DNA of 7,665 nucleotides from Campylobacteraceae bacterium (GCA_026985495.1 JALSQJ010000215.1:1-7665), one strand, 5' to 3'; numbered from the stretch's first letter, positions 1 to 7,218 are shown. Numbers and translations are program-made. Notes: generated from the letters alone by a model not told the origin.

Positions 1-491
1 AACACCCTGTTGAGATTCCAGGAGTCAATAATGCATACTTTTTAAGAACAGCTGTCAATGCTAAGCGAAAACATGAGGGCAAAGAGGAGCTAAATTCAGC
101 TCAATTTTTACGCTTAATGAAAAGCCACCTTGAAGAGTTGGGAATGAAGCCAGATATGATTAGCCGTTCACTAAATGAGGGCTTTTCAGGTGGAGAGAAG
201 AAGCGTAATGAGATTTTACAGATGATTATGTTAGAGCCTGAAGTTATTATCTTAGATGAGATTGACTCTGGTCTTGACATTGATGCACTTAGAGCTGTCT
301 CAGAGGGTATTAACAAAATGAAAGATGGAAAACGAACCTTTTTAGTCATTACTCACTATAGTAGAATCTTAGACTACATTGAACCAGACTACATTCATGT
401 ACTCAAAGATGGGAAAGTAGTAAAAACAGCAGGTGTAGAGCTTGTAGCACAACTAGAAGAGCATGGGTACGATGCTATTGAGGAGGAGTAA
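1..491 (+). CDS. sufC: SufC, Fe-S cluster assembly ATPase (5' end missing)
   Basis: ABC-type ATPase of the SUF system. In the family SufC hydrolyses ATP in the cytoplasm to drive conformational change of the SufBCD scaffold during Fe-S cluster assembly. The reading frame is open from the window edge (first whole codon at position 3, beginning HPVEIPGVNN) to TAA at 489-491, giving 162 residues. SufC is usually about 250 residues, so roughly the first 90, including Walker A, are outside the window. What remains contains the ABC signature FSGGEKKR (nt 186-209 region), Walker B VIILDEIDSGLD and the switch histidine in VITHYSR. The GEKKRNE variant of the signature is typical of SufC and separates it from transporter ATPases. 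An internal ATG at 117 is not the start, because conserved SufC sequence continues upstream of it. The stop overlaps the sufD start as TAATG, suggesting translational coupling. Confidence 0.96.
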   Translation, partial: HPVEIPGVNNAYFLRTAVNAKRKHEGKEELNSAQFLRLMKSHLEELGMKPDMISRSLNEGFSGGEKKRNEILQMIMLEPEVIILDEIDSGLDIDALRAVSEGINKMKDGKRTFLVITHYSRILDYIEPDYIHVLKDGKVVKTAGVELVAQLEEHGYDAIEEE

Positions 492-1651
492 TGAGACTCG
501 CCAATATTACACAAGAGAGCATAGATGGATATGAAAAAATTGTCGATAGATTTAAAGCTCTTGGAGGAGTGCCATCTAAAAAAAATGAGGAGTATCGCTA
601 CTTTGACATAGAGAGCATTTTAAAAAAAGAGTATAAAACGCTTAAATATGACCCTACTCTTATTCAAGAGAGTGAAAAGATTACCATTGTAGATGGTGTC
701 GTTACAACAGCACCACATGGTATGCGTGTTTACTATAAAAATTTTGAAAATATAAGTATGGAGCAGTTTGACCCTCTCTACTATGTGGGTCACATTCTCT
801 CACCAAGAGCTATTCATATTGAACTTGATGGTGATACAGAAGTTGAGATTGAGCATCAATTTACTAAAAGTAACGCCCTTATTAACTACCGAATTGTTCT
901 TCTAAACCAAGTCAATAGACATGCATCGGTTTATGAACGATTTGTAACGAATGATATTCAAGATACTCTTGTACTTTATGGGTATGATATGCAGATTGCA
1001 AAAGACTCTTCATTAAGAGTAGTTAAGATTCAAACTATGCAGAACAACCAATATAGCATGATTGCTTCACACAATATTAATGTAGAAAAAAATGCAACAG
1101 CTCTTTTAAAGAGTTTTGACTTAGGTGGAGACCAATCCTTGCAACTACTTAAAGTAACACTAGATGAGTATGCCCATATTGATGCTGGTCATCTACTCTA
1201 TCTTAATAGCACTGCTAAACGAGGAACTATCTCACAAATTGTTCACCGTGGTAGAGACTCTACCTCGAAACAAAATGCTAAAAATATCTTAGATGGTGAA
1301 GCTAGAGGTATTTTCGATGCTCTTATTCGTGTAGAGGAGTCTGCAAAGTTTACCAAAGCAGAGCAGAACTCAAAATCTATTATTCTACACGACAATGCTT
1401 ACATGGCATCTAAGCCACAACTAGAGATATATATTGATGAACTAGAGGCTAGTCATGGAGCAACCACAGGTCAACTAGACCCTAAACAGCTCTTCTATCT
1501 ACAGAGTCGAGGAGTTAATCTAGTAGAGGCACGAAAAATGTTGGTTGTTGCATTTGCCAATAGCCTCATTGAAGAGATACGAGATGGACGAATTAAAGAG
1601 CAGATTCAAGAGGCTTTTGAAGAGCTATTTTACACAACCAATAAGGAGTAA
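491..1651 (+). CDS. sufD: SufD, Fe-S cluster scaffold subunit
   Basis: SufD pairs with SufB and two SufC in the cytoplasmic scaffold complex where Fe-S clusters are built. In the family it is needed for iron acquisition and cluster formation at the SufB-SufD interface. The 386-residue product is close to the usual 400-420. It has the N-terminal KNEEYRYFD region (about residues 31-39), a beta-helix-type middle, and the C-terminal SufBD core with ASHGATTGQLD (residues 320-330) and YLQSRGV (336-342). His322 in SHGATTG matches the conserved C-terminal SufD histidine; SufB has Glu and a Cys in this region, so this is SufD rather than SufB. The start is ATG at 491, preceded by AGGAGG at 481-486 inside the end of sufC and overlapping the sufC stop by 1 nt. 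sufE follows 2 nt after the stop, so the genes are almost certainly co-transcribed. Confidence 0.95.
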   Translation: MRLANITQESIDGYEKIVDRFKALGGVPSKKNEEYRYFDIESILKKEYKTLKYDPTLIQESEKITIVDGVVTTAPHGMRVYYKNFENISMEQFDPLYYVGHILSPRAIHIELDGDTEVEIEHQFTKSNALINYRIVLLNQVNRHASVYERFVTNDIQDTLVLYGYDMQIAKDSSLRVVKIQTMQNNQYSMIASHNINVEKNATALLKSFDLGGDQSLQLLKVTLDEYAHIDAGHLLYLNSTAKRGTISQIVHRGRDSTSKQNAKNILDGEARGIFDALIRVEESAKFTKAEQNSKSIILHDNAYMASKPQLEIYIDELEASHGATTGQLDPKQLFYLQSRGVNLVEARKMLVVAFANSLIEEIRDGRIKEQIQEAFEELFYTTNKE

Positions 1652-1653
1652 CC

Positions 1654-2076
1654 ATGAGCATGGAAAAAACCATTGCAGAGTACAAAGAGGACTTTGACCT
1701 TTTCCCAACCAACAATGAAAAGTTAGAGTATATTTTTGAGCTTGGAAAACGACACACTACTCTGCCCCAAGAGGAGAAAAATAGCTCTACTTATGTACAA
1801 GGGTGTGCAAGTGATGCATGGCTAGTGGGTGAGTGTAAAGAGGGGAAACTAATCCTTAGAGGTGAGGGAACTTCAGAGATGGCTAAAGGTATGATTACTC
1901 TTCTTTTAGATATCTTCTCCAACCGAACAGCCGATGAGATTTTAAACTTTAACCCTAAAAAACTCTCTGAGATGGGTATTGTAGAGTTACTCTCTCCTGT
2001 ACGACAACAGAGCCTTGAAGCCTTCTTAAAGATGGTCTATGGTTATGCACAAAAATGTAAAGAGCAAGGAGAGTAA
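1654..2076 (+). CDS. sufE: SufE, cysteine desulfurase activator / sulfur acceptor
   Basis: SufE takes persulfide sulfur from a cysteine desulfurase (SufS) onto its own cysteine and passes it to the SufBCD scaffold. The 140-residue product matches the usual SufE length (about 138). The acceptor cysteine is Cys51 in YVQGCASDAWL, equivalent to the QGC motif around Cys51 of E. coli SufE. A second family motif, LLSPVRQQSLEAFL (residues 112-125), corresponds to the conserved LSPSR-x-x-GL region. AAGGAG at 1643-1648 lies 5 nt before the ATG at 1654; a second ATG at 1660 has a worse spacing. The gene sits 2 nt after sufD and ends 1 nt before the start of the DUF59 gene. No SufS gene is present beside it, so its partner desulfurase must be encoded elsewhere. 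CsdE is a paralogue, but the suf context favours SufE. Confidence 0.94.
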   Translation: MSMEKTIAEYKEDFDLFPTNNEKLEYIFELGKRHTTLPQEEKNSSTYVQGCASDAWLVGECKEGKLILRGEGTSEMAKGMITLLLDIFSNRTADEILNFNPKKLSEMGIVELLSPVRQQSLEAFLKMVYGYAQKCKEQGE

Positions 2077-2077
2077 G

Positions 2078-2548
2078 ATGGATTTAAATAATATTCAAGA
2101 GAGTGACATTCCTACAACAGCTGAAGAGTTAGAGGCGTATAATGCTAAATTTAACAAACTAAATCAATCAGATATAGATGAGAAGATGGCAAAAGAGAGA
2201 GAGAAGTTCTTAGCCAAACAGCCCTCTGATAGAGAGATGGAGGAGAAGATAGTAGAGCATCTAAGAGAGATTTATGACCCTGAGTTACCTGTAAATATAT
2301 ACGATTTAGGTCTTGTTTATAATATTGAGTGTTGGACAAATGAAGTAAGCATGTTAAAAATGTGTAAAATTACTATGACCCTAACCTCTGCTACCTGCTC
2401 TTTCTCTCAAGTAATTGTAGATTTGGTAAAAAGTATTGTAAGTCGCCAGAGTGGTTTAGAGAATATTGATGTCAATATTGTCTTTGACCCACCATGGGGA
2501 CAAGATAAAATGACCGATGAAGCAAAATTAGCTATGGGATTACTCTAA
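2078..2548 (+). CDS. sufT: SufT-like MIP18/DUF59 Fe-S assembly factor
   Basis: Product of the MIP18 (DUF59) family; members linked to suf operons (SufT) aid Fe-S cluster maturation or carriage. I infer that role here from family and position. It has 156 residues: a charged, probably helical N-terminal extension (about 1-52, rich in Glu/Lys) and then the DUF59 domain, with DPELPVNIYDLGLVY (68-81), MTLTSATC (100-107, Cys107 being the conserved cysteine), and FDPPWGQDKMTDEAK (136-150). The open frame extends upstream to ATG 2039, but that would overlap sufE by 38 nt. ATG 2078 is preferred because AAGGAG at 2066-2071 sits 6 nt upstream and the sufE stop is 1 nt before it. Odd point: the cysteine motif reads SATCSFSQ where many relatives have a proline after the Cys. 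The symbol reflects context; other names for the family are in use. Confidence 0.88.
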   Translation: MDLNNIQESDIPTTAEELEAYNAKFNKLNQSDIDEKMAKEREKFLAKQPSDREMEEKIVEHLREIYDPELPVNIYDLGLVYNIECWTNEVSMLKMCKITMTLTSATCSFSQVIVDLVKSIVSRQSGLENIDVNIVFDPPWGQDKMTDEAKLAMGLL

Positions 2549-2572
2549 TTTAGGGGAATTAGAGTAGTTTTT
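2541..2572 (+). terminator. Rho-independent terminator of the suf operon
   Basis: The arms TACTCTAATT (2541-2550) and AATTAGAGTA (2557-2566) form a perfect 10-bp stem around a 6-nt loop TAGGGG. GTTTTT (2567-2572) follows. The stem has only two G-C pairs, so it is weak, but AT-rich terminators are normal in AT-rich genomes. The left arm includes the TAA stop (2546-2548) of the DUF59 gene, so the hairpin begins inside the coding sequence. On the other strand there is no T-run after the stem, so it should not stop convergent uvrA transcripts. Confidence 0.8.
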
Positions 2573-2618
2573 CACAGTTATTCTCCTTTTTTTTAATATA
2601 CTCTTATCAGATACGACC

Positions 2619-2624
2619 TATAAT
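2619..2624 (+). promoter_or_regulatory. Possible sigma70 -10 box for a small downstream gene
   Basis: A perfect TATAAT lies 43 nt before an ATG at 2667, with a T-rich stretch (2581-2594) upstream and no clear -35. This is the form expected of sigma70 promoters in Campylobacterota. A start near 2631 would give a leader of about 36 nt that includes AAAAGGAGG at 2647-2655. In AT-rich DNA a perfect TATAAT can arise by chance. The position directly after a terminator and before a strong ribosome binding site supports it. Confidence 0.45.
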
Positions 2625-2666
2625 GTCAAATCTTTAAAATATATATAAAAGGAGGATAGAACCACC

Positions 2667-2780
2667 ATGAAACAGCTTTTTAATAAATTAATCAAAATCA
2701 TTTTTTACCACCCAGAGAGAAAATTTCCTCCCATTAGGATTTCTACCTATGATTGCAGTAAAGATTGTTTTTTAAAATAG
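2667..2780 (+). CDS. Possible small protein, 37 residues, unknown function
   Basis: Not recognised. ATG at 2667 opens a 37-codon frame ending in TAG at 2778-2780, 11 nt before the convergent uvrA stop. It is preceded by AAAAGGAGG (2647-2655), a strong Shine-Dalgarno match, but the 11-nt gap to the ATG is longer than ideal. A TATAAT box lies at 2619-2624. The product is basic (8 Lys/Arg against 3 Asp/Glu) with a hydrophobic N-terminal stretch, FNKLIKIIFY (residues 5-14), two prolines in the middle and a C-x3-C pair (Cys30, Cys34) near the end. There is no signal peptide or known motif. It could be a real small protein, the remnant of a longer gene, or chance. The +1 frame over the second half reads more like a membrane segment, so a past frameshift is possible. 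Confidence 0.33.
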   Translation: MKQLFNKLIKIIFYHPERKFPPIRISTYDCSKDCFLK

Positions 2781-2790
2781 GATTTATATT

Positions 2791-5616
2791 CTAATTTTTA
2801 TCCAATTCATCAACTAAATATTTTCCTGTATAAGAGCCTGTCTCTTTATGATTAAGAGCAACCTCTTCAGGTGTACCTGTGGCAATAATAAGCCCACCTC
2901 TATTTCCACCCTCTGGTCCCATATCTATAATATAGTCTGCATTTTTAATCATATCTAAATTGTGTTCAATTACAACTACTGAATTTCCTAAATCTACTAA
3001 ATGGTGTAGTACTCCTGTCAATCTATCAACATCAGCAAAGTGAAGACCTGTTGTTGGCTCATCTAAAATATATAGTGTTTTTCCTGTATCTTTACGGCTT
3101 AGCTCTTTACTAAGTTTTATCCGTTGTGCTTCTCCACCAGATAGTGTTGTAGCATTTTGCCCTAATGTAATGTAGTCTAATCCTACATCGATAAGTGTTT
3201 TAAGTTTAATGGCAATTGAGGGTACAGTTTTAAAGAACTCCATCGCTTCTGTCACCGACATAGCTAGTACATCAGCTATAGATTTCCCTTTATATAGTAT
3301 CTCTAAAGTCTGTGCATTGTAGCGTGTTCCATGACAAGTATCACACTCAACCAAAACATCAGGTAAAAAGTGCATCTCAATCTTTATCTGCCCATCTCCT
3401 GTACAGTTTTCACAACGACCACCCTTAACATTGAAAGAGAAACGACCTATTTTATATCCTCTAAGTTCAGCCTCTTTAGTCTTTGCAAATAGCTTACGAA
3501 TCTCATCCATAATTCCTGTATAGGTTGCAGGATTAGAGCGTGGAGTACGACCAATTGGACTTTGGTCAAGCGAGATAACTTTGTCAACCTTATCAAGTCC
3601 AATTATCTCAACCCCATCAACCTTATTTACCTTTCGTGCATGATTTAACACCTCTCTAGCTACAGGTAGAAGTGTTTGTAAAATAAGTGAACTCTTTCCA
3701 CTACCACTTACACCAGTAATACAGACAAAATTTTTCAAAGGAATTTTTGCAGAGAGATTAGTAATGTTATTTAGAGTTACATTCTTAATCTCAATCCACT
3801 CCTCTTGAGGTTTATCATGTGGGTATGAGATATTTTTTTTACCAAAGAGATATTGAGCTGTTAAAGTTTTTGCTCTCATCATCTTTTTACCTGTTCCTGC
3901 AAAAACAACCTCTCCTCCATACTTTCCAGCACCAGGTCCAATATCTATAACATAATCTGCTGACATAATAGTCTCTTTGTCATGCTCTACAACAATGACT
4001 GAATTTCCTTTCTCTTGTAGTGAACGTAAGGTACGAATAAGCTTCATTGTATCACGTTCATGAAGACCAATACTTGGCTCATCAAGAACATACATTACCC
4101 CTGTAAGTCCTGAACCAATCTGTGAAGCAATCCGAATACGCTGTGCCTCACCACCTGAAATAGTTCGTGCATCACGACTTAGAGTTAGATATGTTAAACC
4201 TACATCATATAGAAAAAAGAGTCGCTCCTCTATCTCTTTGAGTACTGACTCTGCAATCACTACCTGCTGTTCAGTAAAGTGAGAGAAGTTCTCTCTATTA
4301 GAGAAATACTTATAGCTCTTTTCAATAGGCATGTCGATAATATCTGCAATATTTTTACCCTCTATCTTAACAGATAATGAGCGTGGACGCAACCTATGAC
4401 CATCACAAGCATCACACTCTTTTTCGGTCATATATTCACTCATATCTTTCTCATCTGAAAACATATCATGTGCAAACTTAACTACCCCTGGCCACTCTCT
4501 TGTGAGTTTATGTCGCTTCCATGTAAAGTTAACAGGTGAACCACCACCATACAAGATAGAACTCTTTTGGTAACTCTCTAAAGTATCATACGGAACATCG
4601 GTAGGAATATCATTCTGTTCACAATAGGCATTTAAAAATTTTGTATAGTAGCTCTTGTTAAATCCATACATAATCTTTACAGCACCCTTTTCTATACTAA
4701 GAGCAGTATCTATCACTTTTGTAAGGTCAATAACATAACGAATACCAAGACCATCACACTTAGGACATGCACCTTTAGGTGAGTTAAATGAAAAACTAAC
4801 AGGTTCTAGTGGTTCAAATGAGAGCTTACAATCAAAACATGCTAAGTGTTCAGAGTAGTGAATGTGTTGTCTCTCAAGCTCTGGAAACTCTTCATAGTTA
4901 AGTACCTCAAGCTCCACTTCACCATACGCCTCTTTGAGTGCTTTCTCTACATCTTGCCCTATTCTGTCACGACTCTCCTCTTTAATAACAACTCTATCAA
5001 TTATAACTTTTATACTATGTTTTTTCGTTTTACTAAGCTCTATCTCCTCATCAAGGCGAACCATAACACCATCTATCATGGCACGAACATAACCTTTATG
5101 ACGAAGTGACTCCAACATATCGGCAAAAGTACCCTTTTTCTCTTTAACCAAAGGAGCCATAATGACCAATTTTGCTCCATTAGGAAGCTTTAAAACCTCT
5201 TCAATAATATCTGCTGCACTCATAGAGGAGATAGGTTTTCCACACTCATGACAGTGCTGTTTTCCTACACGAGCAAACAATAGACGTAAATAGTCGTAAA
5301 TCTCTGTAATTGTCCCTACTGTAGAGCGTGGGTTTTTAGAGGTTGTCTTTTGGTCAATAGCAATAGCAGGAGTTAAACCCTCTATCTTATCCACATCTGG
5401 TTTACCTACACGCCCCAAAAACTGACGAGCATAGGAGGAGAGAGACTCAATATAACGCCGTTGCCCCTCTGCATAGAGTGTAGAAAATGCCAATGTTGAC
5501 TTTCCACTACCACTAATTCCTGTAATGACCACTAACTGGTTCTTTGGAATTTTAATATCTATATTTTTTAAGTTATTCTCTTTAGCCCCATAGACTTCAA
5601 TTTTTTGATTTTTCAT
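2791..5616 (-). CDS. uvrA: UvrA, excinuclease ABC subunit A
   Basis: DNA damage sensor of nucleotide excision repair: a UvrA dimer with UvrB scans DNA, loads UvrB at bulky lesions and then leaves. The 941-residue product is full length (E. coli 940) and has both ABC ATPase modules. Walker A I is GISGSGKST (33-41), signature I ISGGEAQR (486-493) and Walker B I VLDEPS (510-515). Walker A II is GVSGSGKSS (635-643), signature II LSGGEAQR (825-832) and Walker B II ILDEPT (850-855). Zinc sites are intact: Cys260/263/284/287 in the first, and Cys735/738/758/761 in the C-terminal zinc finger. An extra CHEC pair is at 122-125. The start is the ATG at 5614-5616, only 6 nt after the transporter stop. 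A weak AGGA lies about 9 nt upstream, inside the transporter's last codons. Co-transcription with the transporter is likely. No terminator is evident after its TAG. Confidence 0.98.
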   Translation of the reverse strand: MKNQKIEVYGAKENNLKNIDIKIPKNQLVVITGISGSGKSTLAFSTLYAEGQRRYIESLSSYARQFLGRVGKPDVDKIEGLTPAIAIDQKTTSKNPRSTVGTITEIYDYLRLLFARVGKQHCHECGKPISSMSAADIIEEVLKLPNGAKLVIMAPLVKEKKGTFADMLESLRHKGYVRAMIDGVMVRLDEEIELSKTKKHSIKVIIDRVVIKEESRDRIGQDVEKALKEAYGEVELEVLNYEEFPELERQHIHYSEHLACFDCKLSFEPLEPVSFSFNSPKGACPKCDGLGIRYVIDLTKVIDTALSIEKGAVKIMYGFNKSYYTKFLNAYCEQNDIPTDVPYDTLESYQKSSILYGGGSPVNFTWKRHKLTREWPGVVKFAHDMFSDEKDMSEYMTEKECDACDGHRLRPRSLSVKIEGKNIADIIDMPIEKSYKYFSNRENFSHFTEQQVVIAESVLKEIEERLFFLYDVGLTYLTLSRDARTISGGEAQRIRIASQIGSGLTGVMYVLDEPSIGLHERDTMKLIRTLRSLQEKGNSVIVVEHDKETIMSADYVIDIGPGAGKYGGEVVFAGTGKKMMRAKTLTAQYLFGKKNISYPHDKPQEEWIEIKNVTLNNITNLSAKIPLKNFVCITGVSGSGKSSLILQTLLPVAREVLNHARKVNKVDGVEIIGLDKVDKVISLDQSPIGRTPRSNPATYTGIMDEIRKLFAKTKEAELRGYKIGRFSFNVKGGRCENCTGDGQIKIEMHFLPDVLVECDTCHGTRYNAQTLEILYKGKSIADVLAMSVTEAMEFFKTVPSIAIKLKTLIDVGLDYITLGQNATTLSGGEAQRIKLSKELSRKDTGKTLYILDEPTTGLHFADVDRLTGVLHHLVDLGNSVVVIEHNLDMIKNADYIIDMGPEGGNRGGLIIATGTPEEVALNHKETGSYTGKYLVDELDKN

Positions 5617-5622
5617 ATTTTA

Positions 5623-6363
5623 TTATCCTAAGAACATTTTTTTTATAAGAATTAAGAGTGCGACACCATACATAATAAGTAGATAAAGTTTATGTTTTGA
5701 TGAAGATACCTTATCTTTTAACCATATTCCAACAAAAACACCCAATAGCGATGCTACAGCAACCATAAGTCCCTGTTTTAAATCAATATCTCCTACACTC
5801 AAATGTGATACTAACCCTGCAATAGAAGAGAAAGCAACAAAAAATAGCCCTGCTGAAACAGCTTTTTTAATTGGGTAGTGTAAAAAACCTGCCAAGATGG
5901 GTGTAAGTAAGATTGAACCACCAACGCCTAGTGCAATGGCAAAAATACCAATAATTCCACCAACAGTAAAAAGTATTAATGGGTCTAATGTTTTAACAGA
6001 ACCATCATCACTCACTTTAGATGAAAAGAGTCGATATAGTGCAAAAATAAGGAGAGATAAAAACATATATTCTAAAAGAGTTGCTGAGAGTAGATGCGAA
6101 ACATAAGCACCCATAAAACCACCTACAAAACCACCTACACCAACCCAAATACCTTCACCTACTATTAGTGAACCTTTTTTATAGTTTAAATAGGAGCCAT
6201 ATATAGAGGAGAATACCATTTGAACAATAGAGATGCCTATAGCAGTTTTTATATCAATACCAAAAAACATTAAAATAGGAATGAGTATCATTCCCCCACC
6301 AATACCAAAAAAACCTGAAAGTGTTCCGACCAATATACCAACTAAAATTAATATGATTTCCAT
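5623..6363 (-). CDS. TSUP (TauE/SafE) family membrane transporter
   Basis: Inner-membrane protein of the TSUP family (formerly DUF81), whose members export or import small anions such as sulfite, sulfoacetate or other sulfonates. The substrate here cannot be read from the sequence. The 246-residue product shows the internal duplication typical of the family: half one has GTLSGFFGIGGGMILIPIL (residues 13-31) and half two GIFAIALGVGGSILLTPIL (139-157), both carrying the G-x-GGG/VGGS loop. About eight hydrophobic segments span the length, with a soluble loop around 113-127 joining the halves. Length and topology fit an intact protein. The start ATG (complement of 6361-6363) has AGGAG (complement of 6374-6378) 10 nt upstream. 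uvrA follows after 6 nt. A role in sulfur-compound export would suit a sulfur-oxidising host, but that is inference. Confidence 0.93.
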   Translation of the reverse strand: MEIILILVGILVGTLSGFFGIGGGMILIPILMFFGIDIKTAIGISIVQMVFSSIYGSYLNYKKGSLIVGEGIWVGVGGFVGGFMGAYVSHLLSATLLEYMFLSLLIFALYRLFSSKVSDDGSVKTLDPLILFTVGGIIGIFAIALGVGGSILLTPILAGFLHYPIKKAVSAGLFFVAFSSIAGLVSHLSVGDIDLKQGLMVAVASLLGVFVGIWLKDKVSSSKHKLYLLIMYGVALLILIKKMFLG

Positions 6364-6392
6364 TTTTATGAAGCTCCTAAAAGTTAAGAAGA

Positions 6393-6398
6393 ATTATA
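6393..6398 (-). promoter_or_regulatory. Probable -10 box for the transporter-uvrA unit
   Basis: On the minus strand the sequence reads GCTATAATTC, a perfect TATAAT 29 nt before the transporter ATG, with no good -35 at the usual distance. Transcription would start around 6386, giving a leader of about 23 nt that contains the AGGAG ribosome binding site. It lies in the only gap upstream of the transporter, so it is the best candidate for the transporter-uvrA transcript. Confidence 0.55.
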
Positions 6399-6451
6399 GC
6401 GAATTACCATGAAACAAAATTACTATTTTTCTTAATGAATGTTATTTATGC

Positions 6452-6457
6452 TAAAAT
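6452..6457 (+). promoter_or_regulatory. Probable -10 box for kdsB
   Basis: TAAAAT, preceded by TATGC (extended-type context) and T-rich sequence at 6426-6447, stands 26 nt before the kdsB ATG. The implied start near 6464 gives a leader of about 20 nt. The ribosome binding site is weak (AAAAGAGA, 6472-6479). It is paired back to back with the minus-strand TATAAT at 6393-6398 in a 120-nt divergent gap. Confidence 0.45.
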
Positions 6458-6483
6458 AGCTTTAAAAATTTAAAAGAGATTTC

Positions 6484-7209
6484 ATGATAATTATCCCAGC
6501 ACGAATAGGTTCAAGTCGTTTTCCCAACAAAGTTTTAGCTGATGTAGGTGGTCTGCCTATGGTTATACGAACAGCAAAAGCAGTTGAGAGTATTGATAGA
6601 GTAGCTATTGCTACAGATTCCAAAGAGGTTATTGATATTGCTACCTCTTATGGAATCACTGCTATTATGACCTCCAAAGAGCATAACTCTGGAACAGATA
6701 GAATATATGAAGCAGCAAAAGAACTTAAACTTGATGATGATGAGATTATTATTAATGTGCAAGGAGATGAGCCATTTATTGAAGAAAAGGTGGTTAGAGC
6801 CGTTTATGACTTAACTTTTAAAAATAGATATAATTTAAATATTATGATGAACTCTTGTTATAAAATAATGGATAACCCCCAAGCTGATGACCCAAACATT
6901 GTAAAAGTGGTAACTAATAAAAATAATATTGCTCTCTATTTCTCACGAGCAAAAACTCCCTACCCTAGAGACCACCATTTTAATGAATATAAAGGGCATT
7001 TAGGAATTTATGGTTTTACAAAAAAATCTCTTGAGACCTTTTGTAACCTCTCAATAGCACCATTAGAGGAGATAGAGAAGCTAGAACAACTTCGTGCCTT
7101 ATATCATGGATACAACATCGCTATGGTAGAGGTAGAGACAAAAAGTTTTGGTATTGACACCTTTGAAGATTTAGAAAAATCACTTAAAATTCATTGTTTA
7201 CATAATTAG
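6484..7209 (+). CDS. kdsB: KdsB, 3-deoxy-manno-octulosonate cytidylyltransferase
   Basis: Cytoplasmic enzyme that activates Kdo for LPS core synthesis: CTP + Kdo gives CMP-Kdo + pyrophosphate. The 241-residue product has the usual length (about 240-250) and the family motifs in order. These are IIIPARIGSSRFPNK (2-16) with Arg and Lys of the nucleotide-binding loop, GGLPM (22-26), ATDSKEV (43-49), HNSGTDRI (67-74), INVQGDEPFI (90-99) with Asp95 as a probable Mg2+ ligand, GHLGIYGF (171-178), EKLEQLRAL (198-206) and FGIDTFEDLEK (222-232) with Asp225 as the likely second metal ligand. The start at ATG 6484 puts the conserved PAR motif at residue 5, as in homologues. It appears monocistronic: divergent from the transporter and separated by 229 nt from htrA. 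No strong terminator follows. An NeuA-type cytidylyltransferase is less likely because the motifs follow KdsB. Confidence 0.96.
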   Translation: MIIIPARIGSSRFPNKVLADVGGLPMVIRTAKAVESIDRVAIATDSKEVIDIATSYGITAIMTSKEHNSGTDRIYEAAKELKLDDDEIIINVQGDEPFIEEKVVRAVYDLTFKNRYNLNIMMNSCYKIMDNPQADDPNIVKVVTNKNNIALYFSRAKTPYPRDHHFNEYKGHLGIYGFTKKSLETFCNLSIAPLEEIEKLEQLRALYHGYNIAMVEVETKSFGIDTFEDLEKSLKIHCLHN

Positions 7210-7218
7210 TCTATATCG

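Noticed and set aside
117..119. ATG 117 as the start of sufC
   Set aside because: The frame is open to the window edge and the upstream residues (HPVEIPGVNN onward) are conserved SufC sequence; the gene is simply cut by the window.
101..349. Minus-strand open frame of 82 codons inside sufC
   Set aside because: It overlaps conserved ABC signature and Walker B coding sequence on the other strand and has no recognisable protein features.
2039..2077. Longer start (ATG 2039) for the DUF59/SufT-like gene
   Set aside because: It would overlap sufE by 38 nt. ATG 2078 has AAGGAG 6 nt upstream and follows the sufE stop by 1 nt.
2151..2339. Minus-strand open frame of 62 codons inside the DUF59 gene
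   Set aside because: Antisense shadow of a well supported gene, with no independent signals.
4846..5109. Plus-strand open frame of 87 codons inside uvrA
   Set aside because: Antisense to conserved UvrA sequence including the first zinc site; the composition looks like a shadow.
5897..6106. Plus-strand open frame of 69 codons inside the transporter
   Set aside because: Antisense shadow over the second TSUP repeat, with no supporting signals.
6535..6762. Minus-strand open frame of 75 codons inside kdsB
   Set aside because: Antisense to conserved KdsB motifs; Ser/Asn/Cys-rich shadow.
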